From: Mesorhizobium denitrificans
GTDB lineage: Bacteria > Pseudomonadota > Alphaproteobacteria > Rhizobiales > Rhizobiaceae
Assembly: GCF_003403035.1 (NCBI RefSeq)
Contig: NZ_QURN01000012.1
Span: 1 to 64,000, forward strand
Length of the DNA stretch: 64,000 bases
Direction: 5' to 3'
Positions 52,408 through 61,999 of the stretch are shown here, one piece after another (positions within the stretch are counted from its first letter, which is position 1; every line of letters starts with the position of its first letter). The position numbers were made by a program, and so were the translations under genes. The notes beneath the pieces are model-generated. The model saw only the letters and a list, made by a program, of their open reading frames with translations. It was not told the origin of the DNA and did not search any database.

Positions 52408-52736
52408 CGCATTTATCCTTAATAAACCGTTATGGCATTGTAGCGAAAGTGACGAGTGCAGCTATCCCAAAAGAAGATGTAAGCGGCTATGCGTTGGGTG
52501 AATAAAAGTCGTAACCCATTTGCTCTGTGTTCAAGATGCATCAGTTGGCCGCGCGCCCGGAAAATATAGTGCTAGAAAAGCAAAAGGCCGGGCGCAAACC
52601 CGACCTTCATCCTTGCTTTCGGTAATCTACCTTCTGACTGCGCTCTGACAGCTATTTGCTATTACATGCGCCGTTTCCAGCAGGCCCCTTCATTGTTCGC
52701 AACAGTACATCCGTGCTCGCGAACAAATCCAAGCAA
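52408..52736. promoter_or_regulatory. Region between cold-shock gene and Gly-rich gene
   Basis: No gene is visible in these 329 bp. It contains the cold-shock gene terminator (52573-52607) and should contain the promoter of the Gly-rich protein gene on the minus strand. Confidence 0.5.
52573..52607 (-). terminator. Intrinsic terminator of the cold-shock gene
   Basis: On the minus strand AAGGTCGGG-TTTGCG-CCCGGCCTT forms a 9 bp stem (one G-U pair) followed by TTGCTTTTC. It lies about 130 bp after the cold-shock stop codon. Confidence 0.7.
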
Positions 52737-52946
52737 TTATGCTGCCTGAAGATTATCAGCAGCAGACTTGCCGGAACGACGGTCTGCAACCACGTCGAAC
52801 GAGACCTTCTGGCCTTCGTTCAGCGTGCGCATGCCAGCGCGCTCAACGGCAGAGATGTGTACGAAAATGTCCGCACCGCCATTGTCGGGAGCAATGAAGC
52901 CATAACCCTTGGTGGCGTTGAAGAACTTTACGGTACCAGTGTTCAT
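52737..52946 (-). CDS. cspA: Cold-shock protein (CspA family)
   Basis: The 69 residues are a single cold-shock domain: [35 protein letters not shown] with RNP1 (KGYGFIA) and RNP2 (DIFVHIS), an RNA/ssDNA-binding chaperone. The ATG at 52946 has AAGGAAA upstream. The frame is open to 53072, but that part is the untranslated leader, which in cspA genes is long and structured for temperature control. Confidence 0.93.
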   Translation of the reverse strand: MNTGTVKFFNATKGYGFIAPDNGGADIFVHISAVERAGMRTLNEGQKVSFDVVADRRSGKSAADNLQAA

Positions 52947-53184
52947 GACGATTTCCTTCTTCAAGACGTCATATTTCAAGTTACATCCAGCGAACCAGAT
53001 GCGGGTAGATCGAAGTTGAAAAGGGAAGATCGTCGTGTGCGCAAATGCGCAAAAACAAAGTTCAGCAAACAAGTTCGATGAGGTGCATATAGTTTATATT
53101 TCCAGCGAAAACAAGATGCGCCGCGTTGTGGAAAGTCGCATACCGGCAGTGTGAAGCAATATTTACCTGCGCTAGTGTCACGCG

Positions 53185-54021
53185 ATGCAACCGTCACAAA
53201 ATATTGAGCGCCTTATCGAAATCATGGCCGCGCTGCGCGACCCGAATACGGGTTGCCCGTGGGACATTGAGCAGAATTTCGCCAGCATAACGCCCTACAC
53301 GATCGAGGAAGCCTATGAGGTGGCCGACGCAATTGCGCGCGGCGACATGGATGATTTGCGCGACGAGTTGGGCGACCTGCTGCTGCAGGTGGTGTATCAC
53401 GCGCGCATGGCTGAGGAAGTTGGCGATTTTCGCTTCGGTGACGTCGTGCAGGCGATAACGACCAAGATGATCCGGCGTCACCCACATGTATTCGGCGACG
53501 AAACCGCGCGCGGCGCAGGCATGGCGAAAGGCGTGTGGGACAAGATCAAAGCCGAGGAAAAAGCCGAAAAGCGCGCGGCGAGACTGGCGCGCGGACTAGA
53601 CCCCGAAGATCATGGCGCGGGTTTTCTGGACAGCGTGCCAGTGGCGCTGCCAGCGCTCACACGGTCGCTGAAATTGCAGGAACGCGCGTCGAAGGTGGGA
53701 TTTGATTGGGGTGCGCCGGGGCCGGTGCTCGAAAAAATCGAGGAAGAGATCGGCGAACTGAAGCAGGCGATTAAATCCGGGGATCTGAGCGCCGCGAAGG
53801 ATGAATTCGGCGATGTGCTGTTTGCACTGGTGAATCTGGGGCGCCATTTGCATGTAGACGCCGAAAGCGCACTCGCCGGGACGAATGAGAAATTCCGTGC
53901 GCGCTTTCATTTTGTCGAGCAGAATTTGACTGAGTCTGGCGGGAGTTTGGAGCAGGCCTCGCTGGAGGAAATGGAAGCGCTTTGGCAAAAAGCAAAGGCA
54001 GAGTTGAAATGCGGGGAGTGA
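53185..54021 (+). CDS. mazG: Nucleoside triphosphate pyrophosphohydrolase MazG
   Basis: A 278-residue protein with two MazG all-alpha NTP-PPase domains: RDPNTGCPWDIEQNF, then TIEEAYEVADAI and DLRDELGDLLLQVVYHARMAEE in the first half, with an EEIGELKQAI / DEFGDVLFALVNLGRH repeat of the acidic metal-binding helices in the second. It hydrolyses noncanonical or excess NTPs and affects ppGpp responses. It converges with hflX. Confidence 0.93.
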   Translation: MQPSQNIERLIEIMAALRDPNTGCPWDIEQNFASITPYTIEEAYEVADAIARGDMDDLRDELGDLLLQVVYHARMAEEVGDFRFGDVVQAITTKMIRRHPHVFGDETARGAGMAKGVWDKIKAEEKAEKRAARLARGLDPEDHGAGFLDSVPVALPALTRSLKLQERASKVGFDWGAPGPVLEKIEEEIGELKQAIKSGDLSAAKDEFGDVLFALVNLGRHLHVDAESALAGTNEKFRARFHFVEQNLTESGGSLEQASLEEMEALWQKAKAELKCGE

Positions 54022-54040
54022 ATTAGGAACGTTTGCGCTG

Positions 54041-54228
54041 CCCCTCACCTGCCTGCCGGCATCTTTGCCCGGGAGAGCCACGGGTCTCTACCGTCCTTCG
54101 GACCCCCCTTAAACAGGGAGAAAAGATGCGGCCATGTCGCGCCAATCTTCAACGTAGCGTTTGCGTGGGCCGTGCCGGCGCGACGCTGAGGTTCCCCTCT
54201 CCCTGTTTACCGGGTGAGGATGAGGGGC
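54041..54228. repeat. REP-like palindromic intergenic element
   Basis: The element begins CCCCTCACC (54041) and ends GGTGAGGATGAGGGG (to 54228). An inner pair TAAACAGGGAG (54110-54120) and CTCCCTGTTTA (54199-54209) is also inverted. The whole 190 bp unit could fold on itself. Its CCCCTC...GAGGGG boundaries resemble dispersed palindromic repeats of rhizobial and Brucella-group genomes, and it sits between two convergent genes, a usual site for such elements. Confidence 0.65.
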
Positions 54229-54237
54229 GGATTGCGC

Positions 54238-55581
54238 CTAGTCTGCCGCTGACCCAAGCCGCGTTTCGATGGCTTTGCGAGAATCGCGGGTGGTGCTGAT
54301 GGTCAGGCGGACGCTGCCGTCTTCCTCGTCGGAGCGCTCGATCACATCGCCATTGCGATAAACCCAGTCAATCATTCCCATCTGATCGGGGCGCAGCACG
54401 ACATCAAACTGCGCGAGCGCGCCGGAAAGCAATTCCTCGATACGCTCGGCAAGCGCGGGAACCCCCTCGCCCGTTACCGCGGAAATGCCGATAGCAGGCG
54501 CGGGACGATCCGCGCGGCTCTGGCGCAAAAGGCGCTCGCGGTCGGTCGGGTCGATCAGGTCGATCTTGTTCCAGACCTCAATGACGCGGTTGCTGTCGTG
54601 TGGATCGACGCCAAGGTCGCGGAGAATCTGCTCGACGTCCTCGGCCTGAACGGCGGTGTCCGGGTCCGAAATATCGCGCAGGTGGATGATGAGATCAGCC
54701 TCGACAACCTCCTCCAGCGTTGCACGAAACGCGGCGATCAGATGCGTCGGCAGGTCGGAGATAAAGCCGACCGTATCGGAAAGGATGACCGTCGTTCCAT
54801 GCGGGAGACGCAGCCGCCGCAAGGTAGGGTCAAGCGTAGCGAACAACATATCTTCAGCCAACACGCCTGAGCCTGTGAGCCGGTTGAACAGCGTGGATTT
54901 GCCTGCATTGGTGTAACCCACAATGGCGACGACCGGGAACGGGACCTTGCGGCGCTTGGCGCGATGCAGGTCGCGCGTGCGGCGAACGGTTTCCAGTTCG
55001 CGCTTCAAGCGAATGATCTTCTCCTGAAGCATACGCCGGTCGGCCTCGATCTGCGTTTCGCCGGGACCACCAAGGAAACCCGCGCCACCGCGCTGCCGCT
55101 CAAGGTGGGTCCAGCTTCGGACCAGCCGCCCCTTCTGATAGTTCAGATGAGCAAGCTCCACCTGGAGCACGCCTTCCTTGGTGCGGGCGCGCTCGCCAAA
55201 AATTTCCAGAATAAGGCCGGTGCGGTCTAACACCTTGGCGTTGAACGCCTTTTCCAGGTTGCGCTGCTGAACAGGGGTAAGCGGGTGATCCACGATCACC
55301 AACTCGGCCTCTTTTTCCTTCACTGCGTCAGCGATTTCCTCAACCTTGCCGGTGCCCAGCAGTGTTGCCGGGCGCGGATCGTTGACCATAACGATTTCCG
55401 TCTGGACCGGATCAAGCGCGATGGCCTCAGTCAAACCAACTGCTTCTTCGAGCCGTGCGTCGGGTGAGCGCGTGAGGCGCGGCGATGCACCCTGCCCGCG
55501 TTCATCACCGGGCAAGCGCTTCAACACAGGCACCACAACGATGGCGCGCGTACCGGCGGTGCGTTCGAGTGTTTCCGTCAT
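54238..55581 (-). CDS. hflX: GTPase HflX
   Basis: The 447 residues have the HflX N-terminal glycine-rich domain, a coiled coil and an Obg-like G domain: G1 GYTNAGKSTL, G3 DTVGFISDLP, G4 NKIDL. HflX splits stalled or heat-damaged ribosomes. It is 31 bp downstream of hfq on the minus strand, the conserved hfq-hflX pair. Confidence 0.95.
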   Translation of the reverse strand: MTETLERTAGTRAIVVVPVLKRLPGDERGQGASPRLTRSPDARLEEAVGLTEAIALDPVQTEIVMVNDPRPATLLGTGKVEEIADAVKEKEAELVIVDHPLTPVQQRNLEKAFNAKVLDRTGLILEIFGERARTKEGVLQVELAHLNYQKGRLVRSWTHLERQRGGAGFLGGPGETQIEADRRMLQEKIIRLKRELETVRRTRDLHRAKRRKVPFPVVAIVGYTNAGKSTLFNRLTGSGVLAEDMLFATLDPTLRRLRLPHGTTVILSDTVGFISDLPTHLIAAFRATLEEVVEADLIIHLRDISDPDTAVQAEDVEQILRDLGVDPHDSNRVIEVWNKIDLIDPTDRERLLRQSRADRPAPAIGISAVTGEGVPALAERIEELLSGALAQFDVVLRPDQMGMIDWVYRNGDVIERSDEEDGSVRLTISTTRDSRKAIETRLGSAAD

Positions 55582-55612
55582 TCAAGCAGGGTGAGGCAAA
55601 TACGGGCCGGGA

Positions 55613-55861
55613 TCAACCGTCCCGACCAACCTCTTCGCCCTCGAACATCTGCACGGGCTGACTCGGCATGATTGTCGAGATTGCGTGCTTATAAACGAGC
55701 TGCGAATGACCATCCCGGCGCAGCAAAACGCAGAAATTGTCAAAGGATGTTACAACACCCGTCAGCTTGACGCCGTTAATGAGAAAAATTGTTAGAGGAT
55801 TCTTGCTCTTACGAACTGAATTAAGAAAGAGATCCTGAAGATTCTGCGTGCGGTCCGCCAT
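55613..55861 (-). CDS. hfq: RNA chaperone Hfq
   Basis: The 82 residues carry the Sm1 ([28 protein letters not shown]) and Sm2 ([10 protein letters not shown]) motifs of Hfq. The ATG at 55861 begins MADRTQNLQ, the usual alphaproteobacterial start; an open extension to 55927 is not homologous. It is co-directional with hflX and follows dat. Confidence 0.97.
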   Translation of the reverse strand: MADRTQNLQDLFLNSVRKSKNPLTIFLINGVKLTGVVTSFDNFCVLLRRDGHSQLVYKHAISTIMPSQPVQMFEGEEVGRDG

Positions 55862-55975
55862 TATTTTTTCTTTCGCCGGTTCCCGTCTGTTTTTCCGCAA
55901 TGCGCCAAAATAGACATCATCTGTCAAGGGCTTGGCGCAAATCGATTTTATGCCCGGTGCTTACATAGGCCGTTA

Positions 55976-56839
55976 TCAGGCCAACGTTTTCTCTGCAACG
56001 TCAAAAAACGCCTGGCGCAATGAAGTGGCGACGCTGCCGGGATGGCCATTGGCCACCGGCAGGCCATCAATGATGACAACCGGCATGACAACCGTGGTGC
56101 CTGCGGTAATGAAAGCCTCGCGCGCTTTCTTCGCCTCATCGACGGAAAAGCCGCGTTCTTCGACCTTGAGATTGAGTTTTTCCGCGACTTTCAGGACGGT
56201 CGTGCGCGTGATGCCGCGAAGAATGCCGTGGTCTGCGGGGCGCGTGACGAGTGTGCCATCCGCCGTTACAATCCAGGCATTGGTGGCAGCGCCTTCGGTG
56301 ACGTTGCCGTCCTTATCCACAAACCACGCCTCCTGCGCGCCCGCTTCTTTCGCCTGCTGACGAGCGAGAACATTGGGAAGCAGACCGACAGTCTTGATGT
56401 CGACGCGGTCCCAGCGATTTTCCGGCACGGTGATGACGCTGATTCCCGACTCGGCGCGCTTTGCCGATGCCTCGGGGCTGGTGCGCTTTGCTGTGATGAC
56501 CAGCGCAGGTCGCGTGCCGGGTGCGGGGAAAGCATGGTCGCGCAGCGCCACACCGCGCGTGACTTGCAGATAGACCAACCCATTGGTGACGCGGTTGCGG
56601 CGCACGACCTCTGACATGAGGTTTTGCAGCACGCGACGGCTTACCGGCCAGGCGATTGAAAGTTCGCGCAATGAGCGGTCCAGCCTATTGAGATGGCCCG
56701 GCATGTCCATGATGTAGCCGCGCGCGACCTCGCAAACCTCGTAGACACCATCCGCGAATTGATAGCCGCGATCTTCGATGTGAACGCACGCATCGGCGTG
56801 GCGCACATAGCGTCCGTTGACATAGGCAATTCGGGGCAT
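55976..56839 (-). CDS. dat: D-amino-acid aminotransferase (class IV PLP)
   Basis: A 287-residue fold-type IV aminotransferase: YVNGRYVRHADACVHIEDRGYQFADGVYEV, IKTVGLLPNVLARQQAKEAGA (with the PLP lysine), GNVTEGAATNAWIV. It makes D-amino acids such as D-Glu/D-Ala from keto acids. Location between trkA and hfq is the conserved Brucella/rhizobial order. Branched-chain aminotransferases share the fold; the D-type is preferred by sequence and context. Confidence 0.9.
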   Translation of the reverse strand: MPRIAYVNGRYVRHADACVHIEDRGYQFADGVYEVCEVARGYIMDMPGHLNRLDRSLRELSIAWPVSRRVLQNLMSEVVRRNRVTNGLVYLQVTRGVALRDHAFPAPGTRPALVITAKRTSPEASAKRAESGISVITVPENRWDRVDIKTVGLLPNVLARQQAKEAGAQEAWFVDKDGNVTEGAATNAWIVTADGTLVTRPADHGILRGITRTTVLKVAEKLNLKVEERGFSVDEAKKAREAFITAGTTVVMPVVIIDGLPVANGHPGSVATSLRQAFFDVAEKTLA

Positions 56840-56848
56840 TGTGTGTTC

Positions 56849-58225
56849 CTAGAAAAATTCGAGGCTGACGCGGAAAAGCTGTTCGACATCTTTTACCGCG
56901 CTGGCCAGACTGAAAATAACGACGCGATCCTTTGTCTTGATGCGCAACGTTCCGCCGGGCTTGAGTACGACGCCGTCGCGATAAATAGCGCCGATGCGCA
57001 TGCCTTCGGGCAGATTGAGATCGGCCAGAGGAGAGCCAACCAGCGGCGAGGTTTCGAGCGCTTCGGCTTCAATGATTTCAGCAGCACCTTTGTCGACCGT
57101 GTGCACCGCGCGGATGCGGCCACGCCGGACATGCTGCAGCACACGCGAGATGGTGACACTGCCGGGGTTGACATGAGCATCAATACCGACCGAACGCGAC
57201 AGGTCGATATAGGCCGGGTTGTTGATGAGCGCGAGGTTCGATTTGCAGCCAAGGCGCTTGGCCATAACGCTGGACAGAATGTTGACCTGATCCGAATTGG
57301 TGAGCGCAACCATGAGGTCTGCGTCCTGAACTTCGGCCTGTAGCAACAGCCGCTCGTCCAGCGCGCTGCCGCTAAGCACAACCGTGTCATGCAATTCATC
57401 AGCGATTTTCTCGGCGCGCTCCTGGTTGGCTTCGATGAGTTTCACCCGCACCCTGCCCCGGCGCTGCTCAATGGTTTTCGCAACGTACAGGCCGATATTG
57501 CCGCCGCCCGCAATGACCATGCGGGACGCTTCCTTTTCCTCGTGACCAAACAGGCTGAGCGTGCGCTTCACCTGCTCCTTGGTAGTGACGACATAGGCGC
57601 GGTCGCCCTCAAGCAACTGATCGGTAGAGCGCGGAATGAACAGTTCACCTTGGCGGTTTACGCCAACCACAGTGGAGGGCAGGTCGGGGAACAGCGATGA
57701 GAGCTGCGACAGCGGCGTGTTCACCACGGGGCAGTCTTCCAGACATTCGATGGCGACCATGATGATCTTGCCATCGGCGAAGCGCACGACATCGTCCGCG
57801 CCGGGCAAAGCGATGCGGCGCAGCACCATTTCGCCCGCTTCGATCTCTGGCGAAATAATGACGTCGATGGGAACGTGATCGCGCGAAAACAGGTCTGCGA
57901 AATGCGGCTGCAGATAGGATTGCGAGCGGATGCGCGCGATCTTGACCGGCACGCCAAACAGCGCGTGGGCCACCTCGCAGGCGACGATGTTCACCTCGTC
58001 GTGCAGCGTGACGGCGATGATCATGTCTGCTTCCTTCGCGCCCGCCGCTTCCAGAACTTCTGGATGCGAGCCATGCCCGACAAAGCCGCGCACATCGAGC
58101 GTATCGCGCACGGCGTGGATCAGCGCAGGCGCGGTATCGATGATGGAAACATCGTTTTTTTCGGCGGCAAGGCGCTCGGCAATGCCATAGCCAACCTGCC
58201 CTGCCCCGCAGATTATAACGCGCAT
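56849..58225 (-). CDS. trkA: Trk system potassium uptake protein TrkA
   Basis: A 458-residue cytoplasmic regulator with two RCK halves, each with a Rossmann NAD-binding motif (VIICGAGQVGYGIAERLA at 2-20, VIAGGGNIGLYVA near 235) and a TrkA_C domain. It gates the TrkH/G potassium channel according to nucleotide binding. It lies between ntrX (27 bp) and dat (9 bp), suggesting a long ntrYX-trkA-dat-hfq-hflX transcript. Confidence 0.95.
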   Translation of the reverse strand: MRVIICGAGQVGYGIAERLAAEKNDVSIIDTAPALIHAVRDTLDVRGFVGHGSHPEVLEAAGAKEADMIIAVTLHDEVNIVACEVAHALFGVPVKIARIRSQSYLQPHFADLFSRDHVPIDVIISPEIEAGEMVLRRIALPGADDVVRFADGKIIMVAIECLEDCPVVNTPLSQLSSLFPDLPSTVVGVNRQGELFIPRSTDQLLEGDRAYVVTTKEQVKRTLSLFGHEEKEASRMVIAGGGNIGLYVAKTIEQRRGRVRVKLIEANQERAEKIADELHDTVVLSGSALDERLLLQAEVQDADLMVALTNSDQVNILSSVMAKRLGCKSNLALINNPAYIDLSRSVGIDAHVNPGSVTISRVLQHVRRGRIRAVHTVDKGAAEIIEAEALETSPLVGSPLADLNLPEGMRIGAIYRDGVVLKPGGTLRIKTKDRVVIFSLASAVKDVEQLFRVSLEFF

Positions 58226-58252
58226 GTTCCCCGCCAGCCGCTCATTCTGAAA

Positions 58253-59614
58253 TCAAACGCCAAGGGATTTGAGCTTTCGGTGAAGAGCGGAGCGCTCCAT
58301 GCCGATAAACTCCGCCGTGCGGGAGATATTGCCGCCAAAGCGGTTGATCTGCGCAATCAGATATTCCTTCTCAAACATCTCGCGCGCCTCGCGAAGCGGC
58401 AGCGCCATGATGTGCTGATCCGACTGCGTGGGCGTGCGCGGCATCACATCGCCAATTTCTGACGGCAGCAAATCCGCGGTGATTGGCGCGGACACCTCAT
58501 CGTCGCGAATAAGGATCATCAGCCGTTCGATATTGTTGCGAAGCTGGCGGACATTGCCCGGCCAATTGTGCGCCTGAAGCACCGCCATCGCATCATCCGC
58601 AATGCGGCGCGGGCGAATGCCGGACTGGCGCGCGATCTGCGTCATGAAATGATCGACCAGATACGGAATATCCTCGCGGCGCTCAGCCAGCGCCGGCACA
58701 AGCACCGGAACCACCGCAAGACGGTGATACAGGTCTTCCCGGAAGCGGCCCTCGGCAATCATGCCTTCAAGGTTTTGAGCGGTTGATGAAATGATGCGCA
58801 CATCCACCTTCACCCGCTTGGTGCCACCTACGCGTTCGAATTGCTGATCGACCAGCACGCGCAGGATCTTGTTCTGCGTTTCGCGCGGCATGTCGGCAAC
58901 TTCGTCGAGGTAGAGAATGCCGCGGTGAGCCTCCTCTAGTGCGCCGACCTTGCGCTCACCACCGTTGGATTCGGTGCCGAACAGCTCAATCTCCATGCGT
59001 TCCGGCGTGATTGCCGCCGCGTTGAGCGTGACGAACGGCCCGGCTTTGCGACCCGAATGCGCATGGATGGCACGCGCCACGAGTTCCTTGCCCGAACCAG
59101 ACGGGCCGATGATCATGACACGGCTGTTGGTCGGAGAAACGCGGTCGATGGTCTGGCGCAACTGCATCATGCCGGAGGACATGCCGATGAGGTCAGCAGA
59201 GTCGCCGCTACGCATCTTGAGCTCGGAAACTTCACGCTTGAGCTTGGATGTTTCCAGCGCGCGCTCCGCAACCAGAATGAGGCGGTCGGCCTTAAACGGC
59301 TTTTCGATGAAATCATATGCGCCGCGCCGGATCGCGGAAACGGCGGTTTCAATGTTGCCGTGACCTGAAATCATGACCACCGGCACGCTGGGGTGCATGA
59401 CCTTGATCTGGTCAAGCAGAGCAAGACCATCAAGGCGTGACCCCTGCATCCAGATATCGAGGAAAATCAGGCGCGGCACACGGTCCGCGATGGATGCGAG
59501 CGCGCTGTCCGCGTCATGCGCGGTTCGCGTCTCGTGCCCTTCATCACTCAAAATGCCCGCTACGAGTTCGCGGATATCGGCTTCATCATCAATGACAAGA
59601 ATATCAGACGCCAT
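58253..59614 (-). CDS. ntrX: Nitrogen regulation response regulator NtrX
   Basis: The 453 residues comprise a receiver domain (ILVIDDEADIREL; phospho-Asp in LIFLDIWMQG), an AAA+ domain (Walker A GPSGSGKELVARAIH, Walker B LYLDEVADMP) and a Fis-type helix-turn-helix (NISRTAEFIGMERSALHRKL). The sigma-54-contacting GAFTGA loop is missing: the region reads ELFGTESNGGERKVGALEEA. This agrees with what is known for Brucella-type NtrX, which probably acts independently of sigma-54. The ATG at 59614 overlaps the ntrY stop. Confidence 0.95.
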   Translation of the reverse strand: MASDILVIDDEADIRELVAGILSDEGHETRTAHDADSALASIADRVPRLIFLDIWMQGSRLDGLALLDQIKVMHPSVPVVMISGHGNIETAVSAIRRGAYDFIEKPFKADRLILVAERALETSKLKREVSELKMRSGDSADLIGMSSGMMQLRQTIDRVSPTNSRVMIIGPSGSGKELVARAIHAHSGRKAGPFVTLNAAAITPERMEIELFGTESNGGERKVGALEEAHRGILYLDEVADMPRETQNKILRVLVDQQFERVGGTKRVKVDVRIISSTAQNLEGMIAEGRFREDLYHRLAVVPVLVPALAERREDIPYLVDHFMTQIARQSGIRPRRIADDAMAVLQAHNWPGNVRQLRNNIERLMILIRDDEVSAPITADLLPSEIGDVMPRTPTQSDQHIMALPLREAREMFEKEYLIAQINRFGGNISRTAEFIGMERSALHRKLKSLGV

Positions 59615-61889
59615 TTGCGACCTTCTTTTCAATCTGTTCGCCCGATGGAGCAGCAGGCGCAGAATTGGCTCCAGCAGCCGGAAGAATAATGCTCACCATG
59701 GCGCCCCGTCCTCCATGGAAACCTTCCGGAGCGTCATTGAGTTCCAGGCGTCCCCCGTGGTCCTCAACGATTTTCTTGACAATCGCGAGGCCAAGACCGG
59801 TGCCCTTCTCGCGCGTCGTCATATAAGGCTCAAGCAGCCGCTGGCGGTTTTCGCGCGGCAGGCCCTTGCCATTGTCCATCACATCGATGCGAATATCCGT
59901 CCCTTCGCGATGCGCGCGAATACGGATGACGCCGGGCTCGCCGCCCTGCCTTCCATCGATGGCTTCCGATGCATTCTTTATGACGTTGCCAAACGCCTGC
60001 GATAGCAGACGGCTATCAAACGTGCCGCGCAGCGGCTCGTCGCCAAACTCGCGCTCGAACCTGATGTCTGACCGACTGACTTCGACAAGGAAGGATGCTT
60101 CGCGCAGGGCTTCCCGCAAATCCAGCAGCTTCATTTCTGGCTTTGGCATACGCGCAAAAGCCGAGAACTCATCCACCATACGCCCGATGTCCTCGACCTG
60201 CCGGATGATCGTATCCGTGCACTGGTCGAAAACCTCGCGGTCTTCCTGAATGACTTTTCCGTACCGGCGGCGGATGCGCTCGGCGGAAAGCTGGATTGGA
60301 GTCAGCGGATTCTTGATTTCGTGGGCGATGCGGCGCGCGACGTCTGCCCATGCGGTGGAGCGCTGCGCCTGCACCAGATCGGTGATGTCGTCGATTGTCA
60401 CGACATAGGACTGGTCCAGATCGCCGGACTGGGAACTATCGGGAGCTTCAACCGTGATCTGCACGTTGAATGTGCGCTCTGAACCCGCACGGAAGAACGT
60501 GACCTGCTCGCGGTAGGCAGGCTTGTCGGACTTGCGGCCAATCTCGAAAACCTGTCCGACATGGGGCAGCAGCTCCGACAGCTTCCGGCCCACGGCAGTT
60601 TCGGCGGAAAGCGCCAGCATCGCTTCGGCGGACGGATTGACGATGGTGATGATGCCATCGGGATCGACGCCGATAACGCCCGCCGTGACGCCCGCGAGCA
60701 CGGCCTCTGAAAAGCGGCGGCGCTCGTCTATCGTGTCGCGCGCCGTGATGAGTTCATTGCGCTGCGAATTCAACTCCTGGATCATCTTGTTGAACGTGTC
60801 GCCAAGTGAGGCGACGTCGCCGTCCGAATGGCGCACGGGCACCTCGACATTGAGATTGCCGGTGGCGACTTCATCCGCTGCGCCGATCAACTGGCGAATG
60901 GGCCGCACGAGCCGGTCCGCAACGGCAATACCCGTCCAGATGGCCGACAGCACCACAATCAAAGCCAGCGTGACATAGGGCAGCGCGAACGCCGCCTGAA
61001 AACGCCCGCGATTGTCCTCCAGCCCGCGATATTCATCCGTGTTGGCGCGCACGATTTCGCGCGCTCGGATGACCTGCGGGTCAACCAATCTAATTGTATA
61101 GAGATAGAGCCCCTCGATTTCCTTGAGTTTGATGATCGCGCCAATGATGTTGCGCGTGCGCGGCTCAATCAGCAGCGGCTGACCATCCTGCGCAGCCTCA
61201 GCGGCACCTTCCGGCGGCTCCGGCATAGGGAAATCAGCATTGGTGTTGGCGCTCATGACGAATTCGCCATCGGCACGGATCAACGCAGCGTGAGCGAGCG
61301 CACGCCCCACCGCCTGGCGGCTCATGAGGTCAATAAAGCCGGTACGGTCCAGACCGTAAAGCTGACGCTGGTTGTCAAGGTCGTAGGCCATCGACATCGT
61401 GGTGCCGAGCAGATTGCGCGCGTTCTCCTGCACGTAAGCATCAGCAATGGACAGCGACGAGGAAATGATCGTCTTGGTGCGAATCTCGAACCAGCGGTCA
61501 AGGCCGATGTTCAGCGAAAGCGCCGCGATGATGGCGACGATGATGGCCGGGATGGCCGCCACCAGCGCGAACATTGTGACAATGCGCACATGCAGCCGCG
61601 AAGCCGCGCGCCCGCGCTTTCGCGCCTGAATGATTCGGTGCGCTTCCCGCACGATCAAGGCGATGAGCAGGACGATGAACACGCCGTTGATTATCGCCAA
61701 GATAATCGTGGTGCGCGCATCCGGCACAATGGACGTGCTGCCGACCAGAATCGCGAAGGAAACACCGGCCGCAATGAGTGCGCCGACGATGACAATGATG
61801 CCGGGCAACGCCAATAGACGGCGGGCGCCGTCGCCTGCTCCGGCGGCCGCGAATAAAGGTTTTACGGTGGCCGTTGTCTGTGTAGCCAT
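59604..61889 (-). CDS. ntrY: Nitrogen regulation sensor kinase NtrY
   Basis: A 761-residue membrane histidine kinase: an N-terminal region with about four membrane helices around a large extracytoplasmic loop, HAMP (RPIRQLIGAADEVATGNL), PAS, HisKA (RRIAHEIKNPLTPIQLSAERI, phospho-His) and ATPase (VIKNASEAID, DNGKGLP, GTGLGLAIVKK). It partners NtrX in nitrogen and redox/low-oxygen control. The ATG at 61889 gives MATQTTATV; an upstream frame runs to 62018 into folK. Confidence 0.95.
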   Translation of the reverse strand: MATQTTATVKPLFAAAGAGDGARRLLALPGIIVIVGALIAAGVSFAILVGSTSIVPDARTTIILAIINGVFIVLLIALIVREAHRIIQARKRGRAASRLHVRIVTMFALVAAIPAIIVAIIAALSLNIGLDRWFEIRTKTIISSSLSIADAYVQENARNLLGTTMSMAYDLDNQRQLYGLDRTGFIDLMSRQAVGRALAHAALIRADGEFVMSANTNADFPMPEPPEGAAEAAQDGQPLLIEPRTRNIIGAIIKLKEIEGLYLYTIRLVDPQVIRAREIVRANTDEYRGLEDNRGRFQAAFALPYVTLALIVVLSAIWTGIAVADRLVRPIRQLIGAADEVATGNLNVEVPVRHSDGDVASLGDTFNKMIQELNSQRNELITARDTIDERRRFSEAVLAGVTAGVIGVDPDGIITIVNPSAEAMLALSAETAVGRKLSELLPHVGQVFEIGRKSDKPAYREQVTFFRAGSERTFNVQITVEAPDSSQSGDLDQSYVVTIDDITDLVQAQRSTAWADVARRIAHEIKNPLTPIQLSAERIRRRYGKVIQEDREVFDQCTDTIIRQVEDIGRMVDEFSAFARMPKPEMKLLDLREALREASFLVEVSRSDIRFEREFGDEPLRGTFDSRLLSQAFGNVIKNASEAIDGRQGGEPGVIRIRAHREGTDIRIDVMDNGKGLPRENRQRLLEPYMTTREKGTGLGLAIVKKIVEDHGGRLELNDAPEGFHGGRGAMVSIILPAAGANSAPAAPSGEQIEKKVANGV

Positions 61890-61999
61890 GCGCACTTCGT
61901 TGAGATCGAGATTCGACCTATGCAACGCATTGTGGCGATTCTGCAACAAAATGGCAAATCTGCCACAGTTTGTTGTGAGTTGGCGAAGTGCGCCCGCCG

